Virus record (IMG/VR): IMGVR_UViG_3300043777_000173
Span: 1 to 64,000 of that record
Length of the DNA: 64,000 bases
Reading direction: 5' to 3' (one strand)
From: a virus
Shown here: positions 7,065 through 15,027 of the stretch, piece by piece
How positions within the stretch are numbered: position 1 is the stretch's first letter
How the letters are laid out: every line of letters starts with the position of its first letter
Made by a program: the position numbers and the translations under genes
Notes under the pieces: model-generated
Told to the model about the DNA's origin: nothing
What the model saw: the letters and a program-made list of their open reading frames with translations, nothing else
Databases searched by the model: none

Positions 7065-7445
7065 ATGGCTATTACTGCGATTAGCACCAACTATACGACC
7101 GCCGGACCTGCATTTACAAACCAGGTTCTAGCCCTTGGAGGCCGTGACGCGACTGAAATCGCGTATCACGGCTATTTTGCGTTTACTGGTGACGGTGCTG
7201 CGACCACGGCGGCCTTTAACTGGATTGATGGCACACAGACTCCGTTCTTCACCCAGGCCAATCCGCCCGTAGCCGTAGCTCCGACGGCGGTTTTTATCGG
7301 TTCCTTGCAAAGTGCAGCGGCTGGTTCCACCGTCAGCATCAACGTAAACTCAGTAACTACGACCGGCGTGACCCTGACATTTAGCGCCGCGCCTTCTGCG
7401 GTTGCCTATAAGCTGCCGTTCATTGTCTTCCCGTACGCTTCTTAA
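7065..7445 (+). CDS. Beta-rich virion-type protein, 126 aa
   Basis: AAAGGA precedes the ATG. Ser/Thr/Ala-rich with many short strands (SAAAGSTVSINVNSVTTTG), typical of small capsid decoration or tail-fibre components. Stop overlaps the next ATG (TAATG). Family not recognised; virion role inferred from position between terminase and portal and from composition. Confidence 0.65.
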   Translation: MAITAISTNYTTAGPAFTNQVLALGGRDATEIAYHGYFAFTGDGAATTAAFNWIDGTQTPFFTQANPPVAVAPTAVFIGSLQSAAAGSTVSINVNSVTTTGVTLTFSAAPSAVAYKLPFIVFPYAS

Positions 7446-7690
7446 TGGCGGGAGTGCTTAATCCACGAACTGAGGGGCTTCGGCCCCTCAAGTTCGGTAA
7501 TATGAGGGGGCTCATGGAACAGCGTTGTTCAGGGCAGCACGACATTTATGTCGCCGAGGTTATGTATGTACCCTCGGAGGGCAAGTTAGTAGTAGTTACA
7601 GTTTGTCGAAATTGTGATACGGTGCACTTTCATGAACGACTGGTCGCTCAACCGCACCGTGAAGCAGAACTCCTAAAAAAGGAAAAATAA
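7445..7690 (+). CDS. Small Cys/His protein, 81 aa
   Basis: Cys-containing RCSGQHD and a later CRNCDTVHFHE suggest one bound zinc. The middle (VAEVMYVPSEGKLVVVTVC) is a beta hairpin. Coupled to the preceding gene. It resembles single zinc-ribbon proteins found between virion genes; role unknown. Confidence 0.6.
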   Translation: MAGVLNPRTEGLRPLKFGNMRGLMEQRCSGQHDIYVAEVMYVPSEGKLVVVTVCRNCDTVHFHERLVAQPHREAELLKKEK

Positions 7691-7702
7691 AGGAGATATA
7701 CA

Positions 7703-8224
7703 ATGTCCTATACTATAAGGGATGATAACCCGATTTTTGGCTCCGGAGCCGCAGTTGAACACTCCCAGGGCTATGGAGCTTCGGTAATTGGATGTATTCA
7801 GTCTTATGAACCCACTTCACTAAACGGGGCCACCGCTGCCACCTTCGTCAACGGCTCTTTTAATACAATCTTTATTGCCCCTCCGTCTGCTTCACTAGCC
7901 AATGGCACCCTGCCTCTTGGTCAGAAGTATCAGGTTGTGGGCGTTACCTATCGTTACGGAACTGCCGGTGGCGCAGGTTCGGTTTTTACAGTTGAAATTG
8001 TTCCTGCGGGAACTGCCGATGGTTCTGGAAACAATGTCCTAAATGCTACGAACGTTTCTTTGGCCACCGCCGCGAGCAACACGCCTACTAACCTGGCACT
8101 AAACACCAACGTTGACAACCTGATCGTTCTTCCGGGCGGAAGAATCAATGTCAATGCTTCTGGTGCCGCGACCACTGGTTTGGCAAACTTCACAGTTATG
8201 GTCTATCTTGCGAGGACCGCGTAA
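7703..8224 (+). CDS. Beta-rich virion-type protein, 173 aa
   Basis: GGAGATATACA before ATG is a strong ribosome site, suggesting high expression. The sequence is Ser/Thr/Ala/Asn-rich with alternating strands (VVGVTYRYGTAGGAGSVFTVEI). A decoration or fibre protein is likely; family not recognised. Overlaps the next start. Confidence 0.65.
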   Translation: MSYTIRDDNPIFGSGAAVEHSQGYGASVIGCIQSYEPTSLNGATAATFVNGSFNTIFIAPPSASLANGTLPLGQKYQVVGVTYRYGTAGGAGSVFTVEIVPAGTADGSGNNVLNATNVSLATAASNTPTNLALNTNVDNLIVLPGGRINVNASGAATTGLANFTVMVYLARTA

Positions 8225-8613
8225 TGGCCAACCGATATCCCCTTCAACCTGGCGATGTGACTCCTGATCTGTCCGACTATAACTTCAGCAATGAAGCTGA
8301 TAGACGGGCGGATCAGACCGTCACTATCGTCCGATCAAATCCGCATAATTACCATGGGGAATATCCAGCATCCGATCAAAGTCACGCCGAAGGCGGACGC
8401 CTCTGGAAGGTTGGCCAGGCCCAACCGAACGAGTTTCTTTCTGCTCCGTTCCCTGTGATTCAGATGGACGGAGATAATAGCGGAACTCCCGCTGAGGTTC
8501 ACGAGATCGACGTGGATTCCTATGGGGATTGCTACGATCCTACGGCCCCAATGCGCGTTCGTACAGTAACGAATTATCACTTGGATAGTGATCACGACGG
8601 GCAGTTAAACTAA
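8224..8613 (+). CDS. Hypothetical virion-region protein, 129 aa
   Basis: Polar, Asp/Asn/His-rich (SNPHNYHGEYPASDQSHAEG, then DSYGDCYDP). Starts on the stop of the preceding gene and is followed two bases later by the next ATG. No family recognised. Confidence 0.6.
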   Translation: MANRYPLQPGDVTPDLSDYNFSNEADRRADQTVTIVRSNPHNYHGEYPASDQSHAEGGRLWKVGQAQPNEFLSAPFPVIQMDGDNSGTPAEVHEIDVDSYGDCYDPTAPMRVRTVTNYHLDSDHDGQLN

Positions 8614-8614
8614 T

Positions 8615-8857
8615 ATGGCCAACTCAATTAACTTTAGTTTCGACGACAAACTGGCAAAGCCAGTCGATGAACTGCCCACTAGCTATGAACACAAATCTAG
8701 TGACGTAAGTCATCCTCCGCAAACTGCGGATGGCGACGAGTATCTGTGCGGGAACTCTGGCCCCGAACATTCCTATGCGAATGCCGGGCGCGATCAAGAT
8801 CGCTCGCGCGCGGATGAACGAATCGCAGCCCAAGGCTGTGCGAGGTATGTAAGTTGA
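8615..8857 (+). CDS. Hypothetical protein, 80 aa
   Basis: Low-complexity polar protein with an Arg/Asp-rich middle (GRDQDRSRADERIAAQG). Its TGA overlaps the TTG of the next frame. Probably a minor virion or assembly component; nothing in the sequence identifies it. Confidence 0.55.
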   Translation: MANSINFSFDDKLAKPVDELPTSYEHKSSDVSHPPQTADGDEYLCGNSGPEHSYANAGRDQDRSRADERIAAQGCARYVS

Positions 8858-9102
8858 ACTTCTCCGGCTTGGTAACCCCCAACTATGGCCAGATGGGCAC
8901 GGAGAATCTACCCGCTGGCAACGGTCCTGCCATTCCTTACGGAGCTGGTAACCCTGCTGCTTCAGGGCCAGTGCTTTCAACCGGCACCATGCAGGGACCT
9001 TCCAGCCCCGCGACCTCAAACATCGGCTACCGACCAACCTCTGGTCGGGCGGATCGACTCTCAGCTAATATTGTAGGTGGTAATGGGATTGGAAAGTTTT
9101 AG
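8854..9102 (+). CDS. Gly/Ser/Pro-rich protein, 82 aa
   Basis: TTG start overlapping the previous stop (TTGA). Disordered composition rich in Gly, Asn, Pro and Ser. Overlaps the next gene by 20 bases. Probable minor virion component. Confidence 0.5.
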   Translation: MNFSGLVTPNYGQMGTENLPAGNGPAIPYGAGNPAASGPVLSTGTMQGPSSPATSNIGYRPTSGRADRLSANIVGGNGIGKF

Positions 9103-9367
9103 TTTATGTGCTGCCCTGTTAGTGTTGATTGGTCTCGACTTGAAGATCAGTTCAATGAGATGGAAACAAGGCGCGACGGACCTCAATCCTATAGTCCAAC
9201 ACTTTGCCAGCAAGAGTACAACCCTTGGCCTCTTGAGTCTAAGCGCGATAAATCTTTTAGTAATGGCGGCAGCTTTCCAATACCTGCCCCTCGTTTGGAT
9301 GCTTCTAGGCGGTAAGTTAGCTTTAGCATCAATTCAACTACGGAGCCTAATAGAAAATGGCAAATGA
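9083..9367 (+). CDS. Three-helix membrane protein (DUF5658-like)
   Basis: ATG with AGGTGG just upstream; a GTG six bases earlier is an alternative. Three hydrophobic segments and a conserved-looking polar stretch DLNP between the first and second helices resemble DUF5658-type small membrane proteins. It is out of character among virion genes. Overlaps the next gene by 11 bases. Confidence 0.55.
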   Translation: MGLESFSLCAALLVLIGLDLKISSMRWKQGATDLNPIVQHFASKSTTLGLLSLSAINLLVMAAAFQYLPLVWMLLGGKLALASIQLRSLIENGK

Positions 9368-9608
9368 ACCAGCAAATCCGAATCTTGTAAACAGCGTAGC
9401 TACAACCACTGACACTAGTGTGGTTAACAGCCTAACGGCCTCGGGAGCGCAATACTTTGTGCCAACTGAAGCGCCGATTGTGCTTAGCAACAGTCATCCG
9501 GTGGTCACTCGCGCGGATGGGGCCCTTTGGGATGTAACCGCCGGTGCTTATGTGGCAATTCAATTAACTAATTTCGGCACCACCAGCGTGCCTAAAATGG
9601 GACAATAA
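9357..9608 (+). CDS. DGxLWDxTxG-family virion protein A
   Basis: 83 aa. The C-terminal half carries SHPVVTRADGALWDVTAGAY, a motif shared with four other proteins in this window (9611, 9865, 10143, 19482). The N-terminal half is Thr/Ser/Asn-rich. Tandem arrangement indicates duplication. Likely a small fibre, spike or decoration subunit; function inferred only from the virion-gene context. Confidence 0.65.
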   Translation: MANEPANPNLVNSVATTTDTSVVNSLTASGAQYFVPTEAPIVLSNSHPVVTRADGALWDVTAGAYVAIQLTNFGTTSVPKMGQ

Positions 9609-9610
9609 TC

Positions 9611-9865
9611 ATGGCTATCAGAGTTCTAAATGGCAATATCGCAATGTCTAGCTTCGGTCAATCGCAGACCTCAACTACGCAGGTCCCGGTGATGATGGTT
9701 GGTGAGAAGAACAAAACTGTCACTGATCAGGGTCCTTATTCAGCTAACCAGAGTTCCGCCGCAACCACCGACGTGGTTAGCATTGGTGCAGACTATGGAG
9801 TCTGGGACGTTACCGCCAACCAGGCCCTCGATTCCAATTCCACCAATCTGGTCTACCCAGTCTAA
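9611..9865 (+). CDS. DGxLWDxTxG-family virion protein B
   Basis: 84 aa; divergent motif DYGVWDVTANQALDSN near the C-terminus aligns with the family by GxWDxT. N-terminal part is Ser/Thr/Gln-rich. Its stop overlaps the ATG of the next paralogue (TAATG). Confidence 0.6.
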   Translation: MAIRVLNGNIAMSSFGQSQTSTTQVPVMMVGEKNKTVTDQGPYSANQSSAATTDVVSIGADYGVWDVTANQALDSNSTNLVYPV

Positions 9866-10143
9866 TGAGCAACCGAGCCAATTCGACTGACACCCTCGGG
9901 ACGACCCAGACGCAAGCCGGGAACGTCGTGCCCATCAATACCTGGGTCACGACCTTTCCTCGACCGAGCGGCCTAACCATCACGGTCACTCGCCTCAATG
10001 GTGAGATGTCCGCCGCTGGCGCTGCCGTAGGCGATCTCGTCGAGCGAGACTCCGACGGCGGCTTCTGGGATACAACCGTAGGCGTTCGCGTGCCTCCGGA
10101 CTTTACGAGTTACCAACTCGGGAATGATATGGTCTCCAACTAA
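9865..10143 (+). CDS. DGxLWDxTxG-family virion protein C
   Basis: 92 aa; motif RDSDGGFWDTTVGVRVPPDF at the C-terminal third. The N-terminal half is Thr- and Asn-rich. Third of four tandem paralogues, coupled to both neighbours. Confidence 0.65.
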   Translation: MSNRANSTDTLGTTQTQAGNVVPINTWVTTFPRPSGLTITVTRLNGEMSAAGAAVGDLVERDSDGGFWDTTVGVRVPPDFTSYQLGNDMVSN

Positions 10144-10403
10144 TGTCACAGCGATACAACGAAACAAACAACGGCGGCATCACAACGATCGCGGGTGGCA
10201 ATATGCCCGCCTCGACCTATGCCAATCAATACCAGCCAACGAGTCGAACGGTTGGCCAAGGTGGCGCGGGCGGCAAAGCCTCGATCGTGGTTATCGCCAA
10301 TAGTCATCCAGTTGAAGTTGACGGTGATGGCGGCCTTTGGGATACCACGACCGGCGTAGCCGTCCAGGATTTCCAAACTAATATCTTGTGCATCGGCACC
10401 TAA
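10143..10403 (+). CDS. DGxLWDxTxG-family virion protein D
   Basis: 86 aa; contains SHPVEVDGDGGLWDTTTGVA, the closest match to protein A at 9357. The N-terminal half is Gly/Asn/Gln-rich. Last of the tandem set, followed by a structured non-coding stretch. Confidence 0.65.
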   Translation: MSQRYNETNNGGITTIAGGNMPASTYANQYQPTSRTVGQGGAGGKASIVVIANSHPVEVDGDGGLWDTTTGVAVQDFQTNILCIGT

Positions 10404-10409
10404 CGAGTT

Positions 10410-10501
10410 AGCCCGTGTAGGACGGTGCGTTCCTTCCCCTCTTTCGCACCCAGATTCGCCGCCCTCCTCCTGCCTCGCGCGCGGATACTAACACACGGGC
10501 T
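10410..10501 (+). ncRNA. Structured intergenic element
   Basis: AGCCCGTGT (10410-10418) pairs perfectly with ACACGGGCT (10493-10501), enclosing a GGTGCG/CGCACC hairpin (10424-10450) with a pyrimidine-rich loop. No frame occupies it. It separates the four-paralogue cluster from hairpin repeat copy 3. A folded RNA or processing site is plausible. Confidence 0.45.
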
Positions 10502-10508
10502 TCACTTT

Positions 10509-10531
10509 CTAACCCCGTTTTAAGCGAGGAG
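10509..10531 (-). repeat. Dispersed hairpin repeat, copy 3
   Basis: Reads TAACCCCG-TTTTAAG-CGAGGAG on the plus strand, antisense to transcription. Its GAGGAG provides the ribosome site for the TTG-start gene at 10537. Confidence 0.85.
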
Positions 10532-10536
10532 TAAGT

Positions 10537-10824
10537 TTGGAAATCGTTGGAGTTACAAGACTAAGAGATGGACAGGAAGTCGATGAATTTGTGGTCGGCT
10601 GTCCTGAGCATAATTATTGGTTTAAAGGCGCGCCTCCATTAACTCACGGTTGCCGTGAATGCTGGCACGCCTATTTTTATGCCCAGTGGGCGATGGCCGG
10701 GGCCAAGCCTGAGCAGGTCGATCAACTTGAAGAGGCGATCCATCATGCAGCGGAGCTGGAAGACCGGGGCGAGTTTGACTTCAAACCCAAGCTCGAAGAT
10801 TTCAAAATTGAGAGAGAAAACTAA
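10537..10824 (+). CDS. Cys/His zinc-binding-type protein, 95 aa
   Basis: TTG start, with GAGGAG contributed by hairpin repeat copy 3. GCPEHN and HGCRECWHAYF give a plausible zinc site, followed by an acidic helical tail. Overlaps the next ATG by one base (TAATG). Family not recognised. Confidence 0.65.
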   Translation: MEIVGVTRLRDGQEVDEFVVGCPEHNYWFKGAPPLTHGCRECWHAYFYAQWAMAGAKPEQVDQLEEAIHHAAELEDRGEFDFKPKLEDFKIEREN

Positions 10825-11141
10825 TGGCAACCTTTACAGCAATCCTGGTTCCGAGTAGCCCAACCGCATCCTCGTTGTTCAATGGCACGGCCGGAGCCTC
10901 CGCTACAGTAACACCTGGCTTCAAGACAATCATTGGAATCGCTTGCATATCGGCGACCGCCGGAGATGCCTTGAATGTGCGTTTCGGAAGTGCCCTAAAG
11001 GCCCCCACGGCCACGGTAGCCGATTGGCCCGTGGCTGCCGGGACAGTTCAGTATTTCGATCTGGGGTCTGAGTTTGATCGAGTGGCGATCTTTAGCGCGA
11101 CTACCCCTAAGTATTATGTTTATGTGTTTTCTAAGTGCTAA
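10824..11141 (+). CDS. Beta-rich virion-type protein, 105 aa
   Basis: Ser/Thr/Ala-rich with strand-forming segments (GFKTIIGIACISATAGDALNV, shortened here to its ends GFKTII and DALNV) and an aromatic C-terminus KYYVYVFSKC. Similar in style to the other small virion proteins of this region. Its stop is followed immediately by repeat copy 4. Confidence 0.6.
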   Translation: MATFTAILVPSSPTASSLFNGTAGASATVTPGFKTIIGIACISATAGDALNVRFGSALKAPTATVADWPVAAGTVQYFDLGSEFDRVAIFSATTPKYYVYVFSKC

Positions 11142-11165
11142 CCTCCTCGCATAGAACGGGGTTAG
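11142..11165 (+). repeat. Dispersed hairpin repeat, copy 4
   Basis: CCTCCTCG-CATAGAA-CGGGGTTAG directly after a TAA stop, identical in placement to copy 2. It precedes the 1281-aa secreted protein gene. Confidence 0.9.
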
Positions 11166-11181
11166 CTTTCAAGTTCTTAAT

Positions 11182-14100
11182 ATGCGCAATTTCCTATTAG
11201 CATTGTTTTTGGGCCTGTCCTCTATGAGTTTGGGGCAATCCCTAACCGGTTCACCGGTTGCTGTCAATCAGAACGGAGTGCCTTTGCCTTCGACTCTGGT
11301 GACGGTGTGTTTGACCAATCCCGGAACAGGGACCTGCGGGTCTTTGGCAACTCTGTTTACAGATAATACACTGGCAAATGCTTGCATAGGAACCAACGCC
11401 GCTCTTAATTCAATTGGTAGCCCCTTAGTTACTACGGCCTGTTCGAACCCAGGATTTACGGATGTTTTAGGGAATGTAATGGCATTTGCGCCGCCGGGTT
11501 TTTATTGGTGTCAATATTCTCGCGCGGGAATTTTAACCTATTCTCAACCGTGTCCGTCTAGTGGAAGTACGGGTGGGGGGATTGCCTTGGGTACGGCGGC
11601 CCAGGTCCCTATCATGAATGCAGGGGCTACGGCTTATGTGCCGCAAACTCTTGCTCAGGATTGCACGATCGCCTCTACTGGTGTGGTGACATGTCTCAAG
11701 ACCAATAATGTGCCGTTCGGCACTTTTGCTACCAATAACTTCACGACTCCTCCTACTATTGGCGGTACCACTCCAGCTCCCGGTTTTTTTACAACACTAT
11801 CGGCCTCTACTAGTTTCACCCTTGTGGGCGGTACGGCCCTGACCAGTCAATCGAGTGCCAATTCGCAGATCGTAACTTGTCCGACCGGAGGTTCAGGGAC
11901 ACAGGTTTGCGATGCGGCTGGAGCCTGGGTGGCCAATGGGAGCGGTTCCGGAACAGTCACTCCTAGCCCCCAATATCAGGTCGCGATCTATCCGACCGCT
12001 GGTACTGTGGCCACCGTCCAGGGCTCGGCCAATTTGACCACCGACGCTGGGGGGGACTTCTCAGCGACGGGCAAACTGGCCGCGGGTTCGACCTCGGTTA
12101 CTGGACCGATGTGTACCGGCGTTAGTGGAGCGTGGTGCGCAGCAGAAAACTCGACTGCGGGCACGCCGACCTCTGGTGGGTGCTACATCCGGGCCGACTC
12201 GACTACAAACGCCCTTAAATACTCGTGCAACGGTGGTGCGGAGGCTTTGCTTGTGTCTCCCGGATTCCCAGTGACCACGCCGCAAACCGTCAACGGAGCG
12301 CCATCAACAGGGTCCATCACCCCGAACCAAGCTACGATCCCGAACCCAGTAGGACAGATTATAGGCACGGGAGATTGGTATATGCAAGCCCCGTCCTTTA
12401 CGATCCCGCCCGCCCCCTCGCTCGCGATCAACACGACTGGGGGCACTTACGTTAATGGAACTCAACTTTATGTGCGCCTGACCTACGCGGGCTTCAGTGC
12501 GGGCAATACACAACCGTCTGGTGAGGTGGTTTCCAGTGCTCCCAACGGCATGACTGGCTGTTCTGGTGGTAACTCCTGTTCTGTTACGGTGACCATGCCG
12601 ACCTCCTGTACGGCCGGTAATCTTCCGGCGGGCGCGACAGGTTGTACAGTTTGGAATGCAACGGGAGGGGGCACGAACACTGAACAGATCGTGGCGGCTT
12701 GCACGAATATTACGGCGACCACTTGTATCCTCACGGCGGCACCAACGGGGACCGCACTTACGTTCCAAGCCACCACCGGGATAACCCCACCTAATTTCCA
12801 TACTTCTGGGTTGCTCTCGAATAACATCGTTCCGCTTTCATGGCTAAATAAATCTGATCTTAATAACTATCCGCTGGTAGGAATCGACACAGGCGGGCGC
12901 AACAACGCTCAACCCCACGACATCCTGACGTTCATGCAGCCGTTGTCGTATAACGACGCTTTTCAGAACGCCTACTACGGGATCACCAACACAGGCGGGA
13001 TCAGCATCGTGCATGAGATGGGGCACAACGTCAACTCTACCTGCTCGGCCAGCAACCTCTGCATAGACCCAGCACTCTCGGTCCGTTACGACGACGCCTT
13101 CGCCACCGGAACCACTTGGGAGCAGTCGCTAGGCATGTACGCGGAACGCTTCCTCAACAACACTAGCTTCGTGTGCAGCCCGGTTTCTGGTGAGACTTGT
13201 GCAGGCTCGATTAGGGCGAATGTCACCGACCTGCGAACGGGCGGTACATCTCTGAGCGCGCAAGGTCCAGTTGCGGGCATCGCTGGAGCGGCTTTTAACA
13301 ATCAAGGGTCGTCCCATGCAACTACTCCCACCGCACAGGCGGGGTACATTGGAGGTAGTTTTCTCGCGCAAGATGGCACCACCAATGCCTACAATGAAGG
13401 CGCGCAGACTTATATCGGAGTACAAGGACAAGCCTCTGACGTAGGGCTGGGAACGAATTCCATTGGCTATAACTTCCGTTCCGTGAAGGGATCAAACTTT
13501 GGCAACGGCAACTATGGAATGTCAGTCAACAACTTCACGCCTGCGCGGAATATCGACTATGGTCTTTTTATAGACGGTGGGAATATTTGGTTTGGAGGCA
13601 ATGCCGAAGGGCCAGTCTATCTCGATACCATCGCAACCAACCACTCTACCATTGGCGTGGCTGGATCAGTGGGTGTTACGGGTGACGTAACCGCGAGCAA
13701 CATGCTGTTGCCCACGGCAGGCACGATAACACCTATCGGGGGCACCGCTACTACGTGGACCTATCGTCTCGCTTGTGTCTCGGCCACTGGAGCACTCAGT
13801 GTCGCCGCGACCGACGTTACCACTAATGTTGGCGCGGCCAACTTGAACGGGTCTACCACAGAAAACGCCGTTAATCTACCCAATAACAACGAGGGTTGTA
13901 GTTCCTACAATATTTATCTGACTTCTACGGGGGGTACGTGCGGCGGAGTGTCGTGCAATGCCCCCGGTTTGATTGGCAATGTGGTCGTGAATCAGGCACC
14001 GAATCTATTCAACTTACAGACGGCTTCTACCGGGCAGTTTATTCATGGTACACAAGTCGCTACTGGCACCGAACCCACCAATTCATCCAATACCACGGGA

Positions 14101-15027
14101 AGTATCTCAACCAACAATACGACCGCTGCCACCGTAGGAGCCAGTCAGTCCAGCCCGTTCATTCAGGCACTCGGCACCGAGTGGAACGGTGCCTCCGTTC
14201 CGGGCGGTGGTCAGTTCCAGTTCATTCCCGGCACCGGGGTCAACGCGCCCTCCTTCTTTCAGCTTTCACACTTTGGCGCGGCCACAGGTTCGATGGCGTT
14301 CGAGATACCAAACGGGACGGTAATTAATCCATCTCTTGTATTCGCGGCGGGCACGACAACTGGCTTCTTCTCCTTCGGCGGAAATACTGATTGCTGGACC
14401 AATGGCACCGTTGCTGGGACTTGCTTCGTGGGGGGTAGCAACAATCTACAGATACCGGATAATTGGAATCTCTCCTTCAGTCAGACGAATAGCGCTAGCG
14501 GGGCAATGGGAGCGAATATTGGAATCGTGGGCACGGGTGCGAACGAGGTTCTTAGCACGTCTACTCAGGTGCTTGTGCCCCAATGTAAGGTCAAGACGGC
14601 CGTGACTCTCTCAACCTCCGCTACGACCATCTGCTCATGGAACCTACCCAACTCCGCCCAGACATGGGCTTGGCAGTGCTCTGGGACCTACACCATCACG
14701 GCAGGCACCACGCCGGACTTCGGCTTGGGGATGAATGCCTCCCAGACCCCCACTAGCGAGACGGGGAATGCGCTCATTAGCTCTGTCTCGGCTAGCACGA
14801 CGAGCACACAGGTATTCACGGGTGACAGTAACACGGCGGCGGCCTCCGGGAACCAACCGATCTACACCTCGACGGTCGCTATTACCACGGTCACGAATAG
14901 CCCGTGGACCTCGTCCGGGGTGCTTCAGGCCAGCGCGACAGCAGGAACGTTCGCGATCACGGGTATACTGACAGGAACGACACCAGCAGGCACGGTGAAT
15001 CCGGGGACGACATGCCAACTTTACTAA
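11182..15027 (+). CDS. Giant secreted/fibre-like protein, 1281 aa
   Basis: Begins with a clear Sec signal peptide (about residues 1-18, cleavage after SLG). An N-terminal module rich in Cys and Thr (NQNGVPLPSTLVTVCLTNPG) precedes long Gly/Thr/Ser/Asn-rich beta repeats and a middle region (SIVHEMGHNVNSTC) with an HExxH-like string HEMGH. Composition suits a tail fibre or surface protein, but virion proteins rarely carry signal peptides. It could coat the host cell or be exported and then captured. Overlaps the next gene by 16 bases. Confidence 0.7.
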   Translation: MRNFLLALFLGLSSMSLGQSLTGSPVAVNQNGVPLPSTLVTVCLTNPGTGTCGSLATLFTDNTLANACIGTNAALNSIGSPLVTTACSNPGFTDVLGNVMAFAPPGFYWCQYSRAGILTYSQPCPSSGSTGGGIALGTAAQVPIMNAGATAYVPQTLAQDCTIASTGVVTCLKTNNVPFGTFATNNFTTPPTIGGTTPAPGFFTTLSASTSFTLVGGTALTSQSSANSQIVTCPTGGSGTQVCDAAGAWVANGSGSGTVTPSPQYQVAIYPTAGTVATVQGSANLTTDAGGDFSATGKLAAGSTSVTGPMCTGVSGAWCAAENSTAGTPTSGGCYIRADSTTNALKYSCNGGAEALLVSPGFPVTTPQTVNGAPSTGSITPNQATIPNPVGQIIGTGDWYMQAPSFTIPPAPSLAINTTGGTYVNGTQLYVRLTYAGFSAGNTQPSGEVVSSAPNGMTGCSGGNSCSVTVTMPTSCTAGNLPAGATGCTVWNATGGGTNTEQIVAACTNITATTCILTAAPTGTALTFQATTGITPPNFHTSGLLSNNIVPLSWLNKSDLNNYPLVGIDTGGRNNAQPHDILTFMQPLSYNDAFQNAYYGITNTGGISIVHEMGHNVNSTCSASNLCIDPALSVRYDDAFATGTTWEQSLGMYAERFLNNTSFVCSPVSGETCAGSIRANVTDLRTGGTSLSAQGPVAGIAGAAFNNQGSSHATTPTAQAGYIGGSFLAQDGTTNAYNEGAQTYIGVQGQASDVGLGTNSIGYNFRSVKGSNFGNGNYGMSVNNFTPARNIDYGLFIDGGNIWFGGNAEGPVYLDTIATNHSTIGVAGSVGVTGDVTASNMLLPTAGTITPIGGTATTWTYRLACVSATGALSVAATDVTTNVGAANLNGSTTENAVNLPNNNEGCSSYNIYLTSTGGTCGGVSCNAPGLIGNVVVNQAPNLFNLQTASTGQFIHGTQVATGTEPTNSSNTTGSISTNNTTAATVGASQSSPFIQALGTEWNGASVPGGGQFQFIPGTGVNAPSFFQLSHFGAATGSMAFEIPNGTVINPSLVFAAGTTTGFFSFGGNTDCWTNGTVAGTCFVGGSNNLQIPDNWNLSFSQTNSASGAMGANIGIVGTGANEVLSTSTQVLVPQCKVKTAVTLSTSATTICSWNLPNSAQTWAWQCSGTYTITAGTTPDFGLGMNASQTPTSETGNALISSVSASTTSTQVFTGDSNTAAASGNQPIYTSTVAITTVTNSPWTSSGVLQASATAGTFAITGILTGTTPAGTVNPGTTCQLY

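Noticed and set aside
14904-15011. Extended start for the beta-helix protein at 15012
   Set aside because: The added residues are Arg/Asp-rich shadow sequence of the upstream gene; the ATG at 15012 begins a signal peptide.
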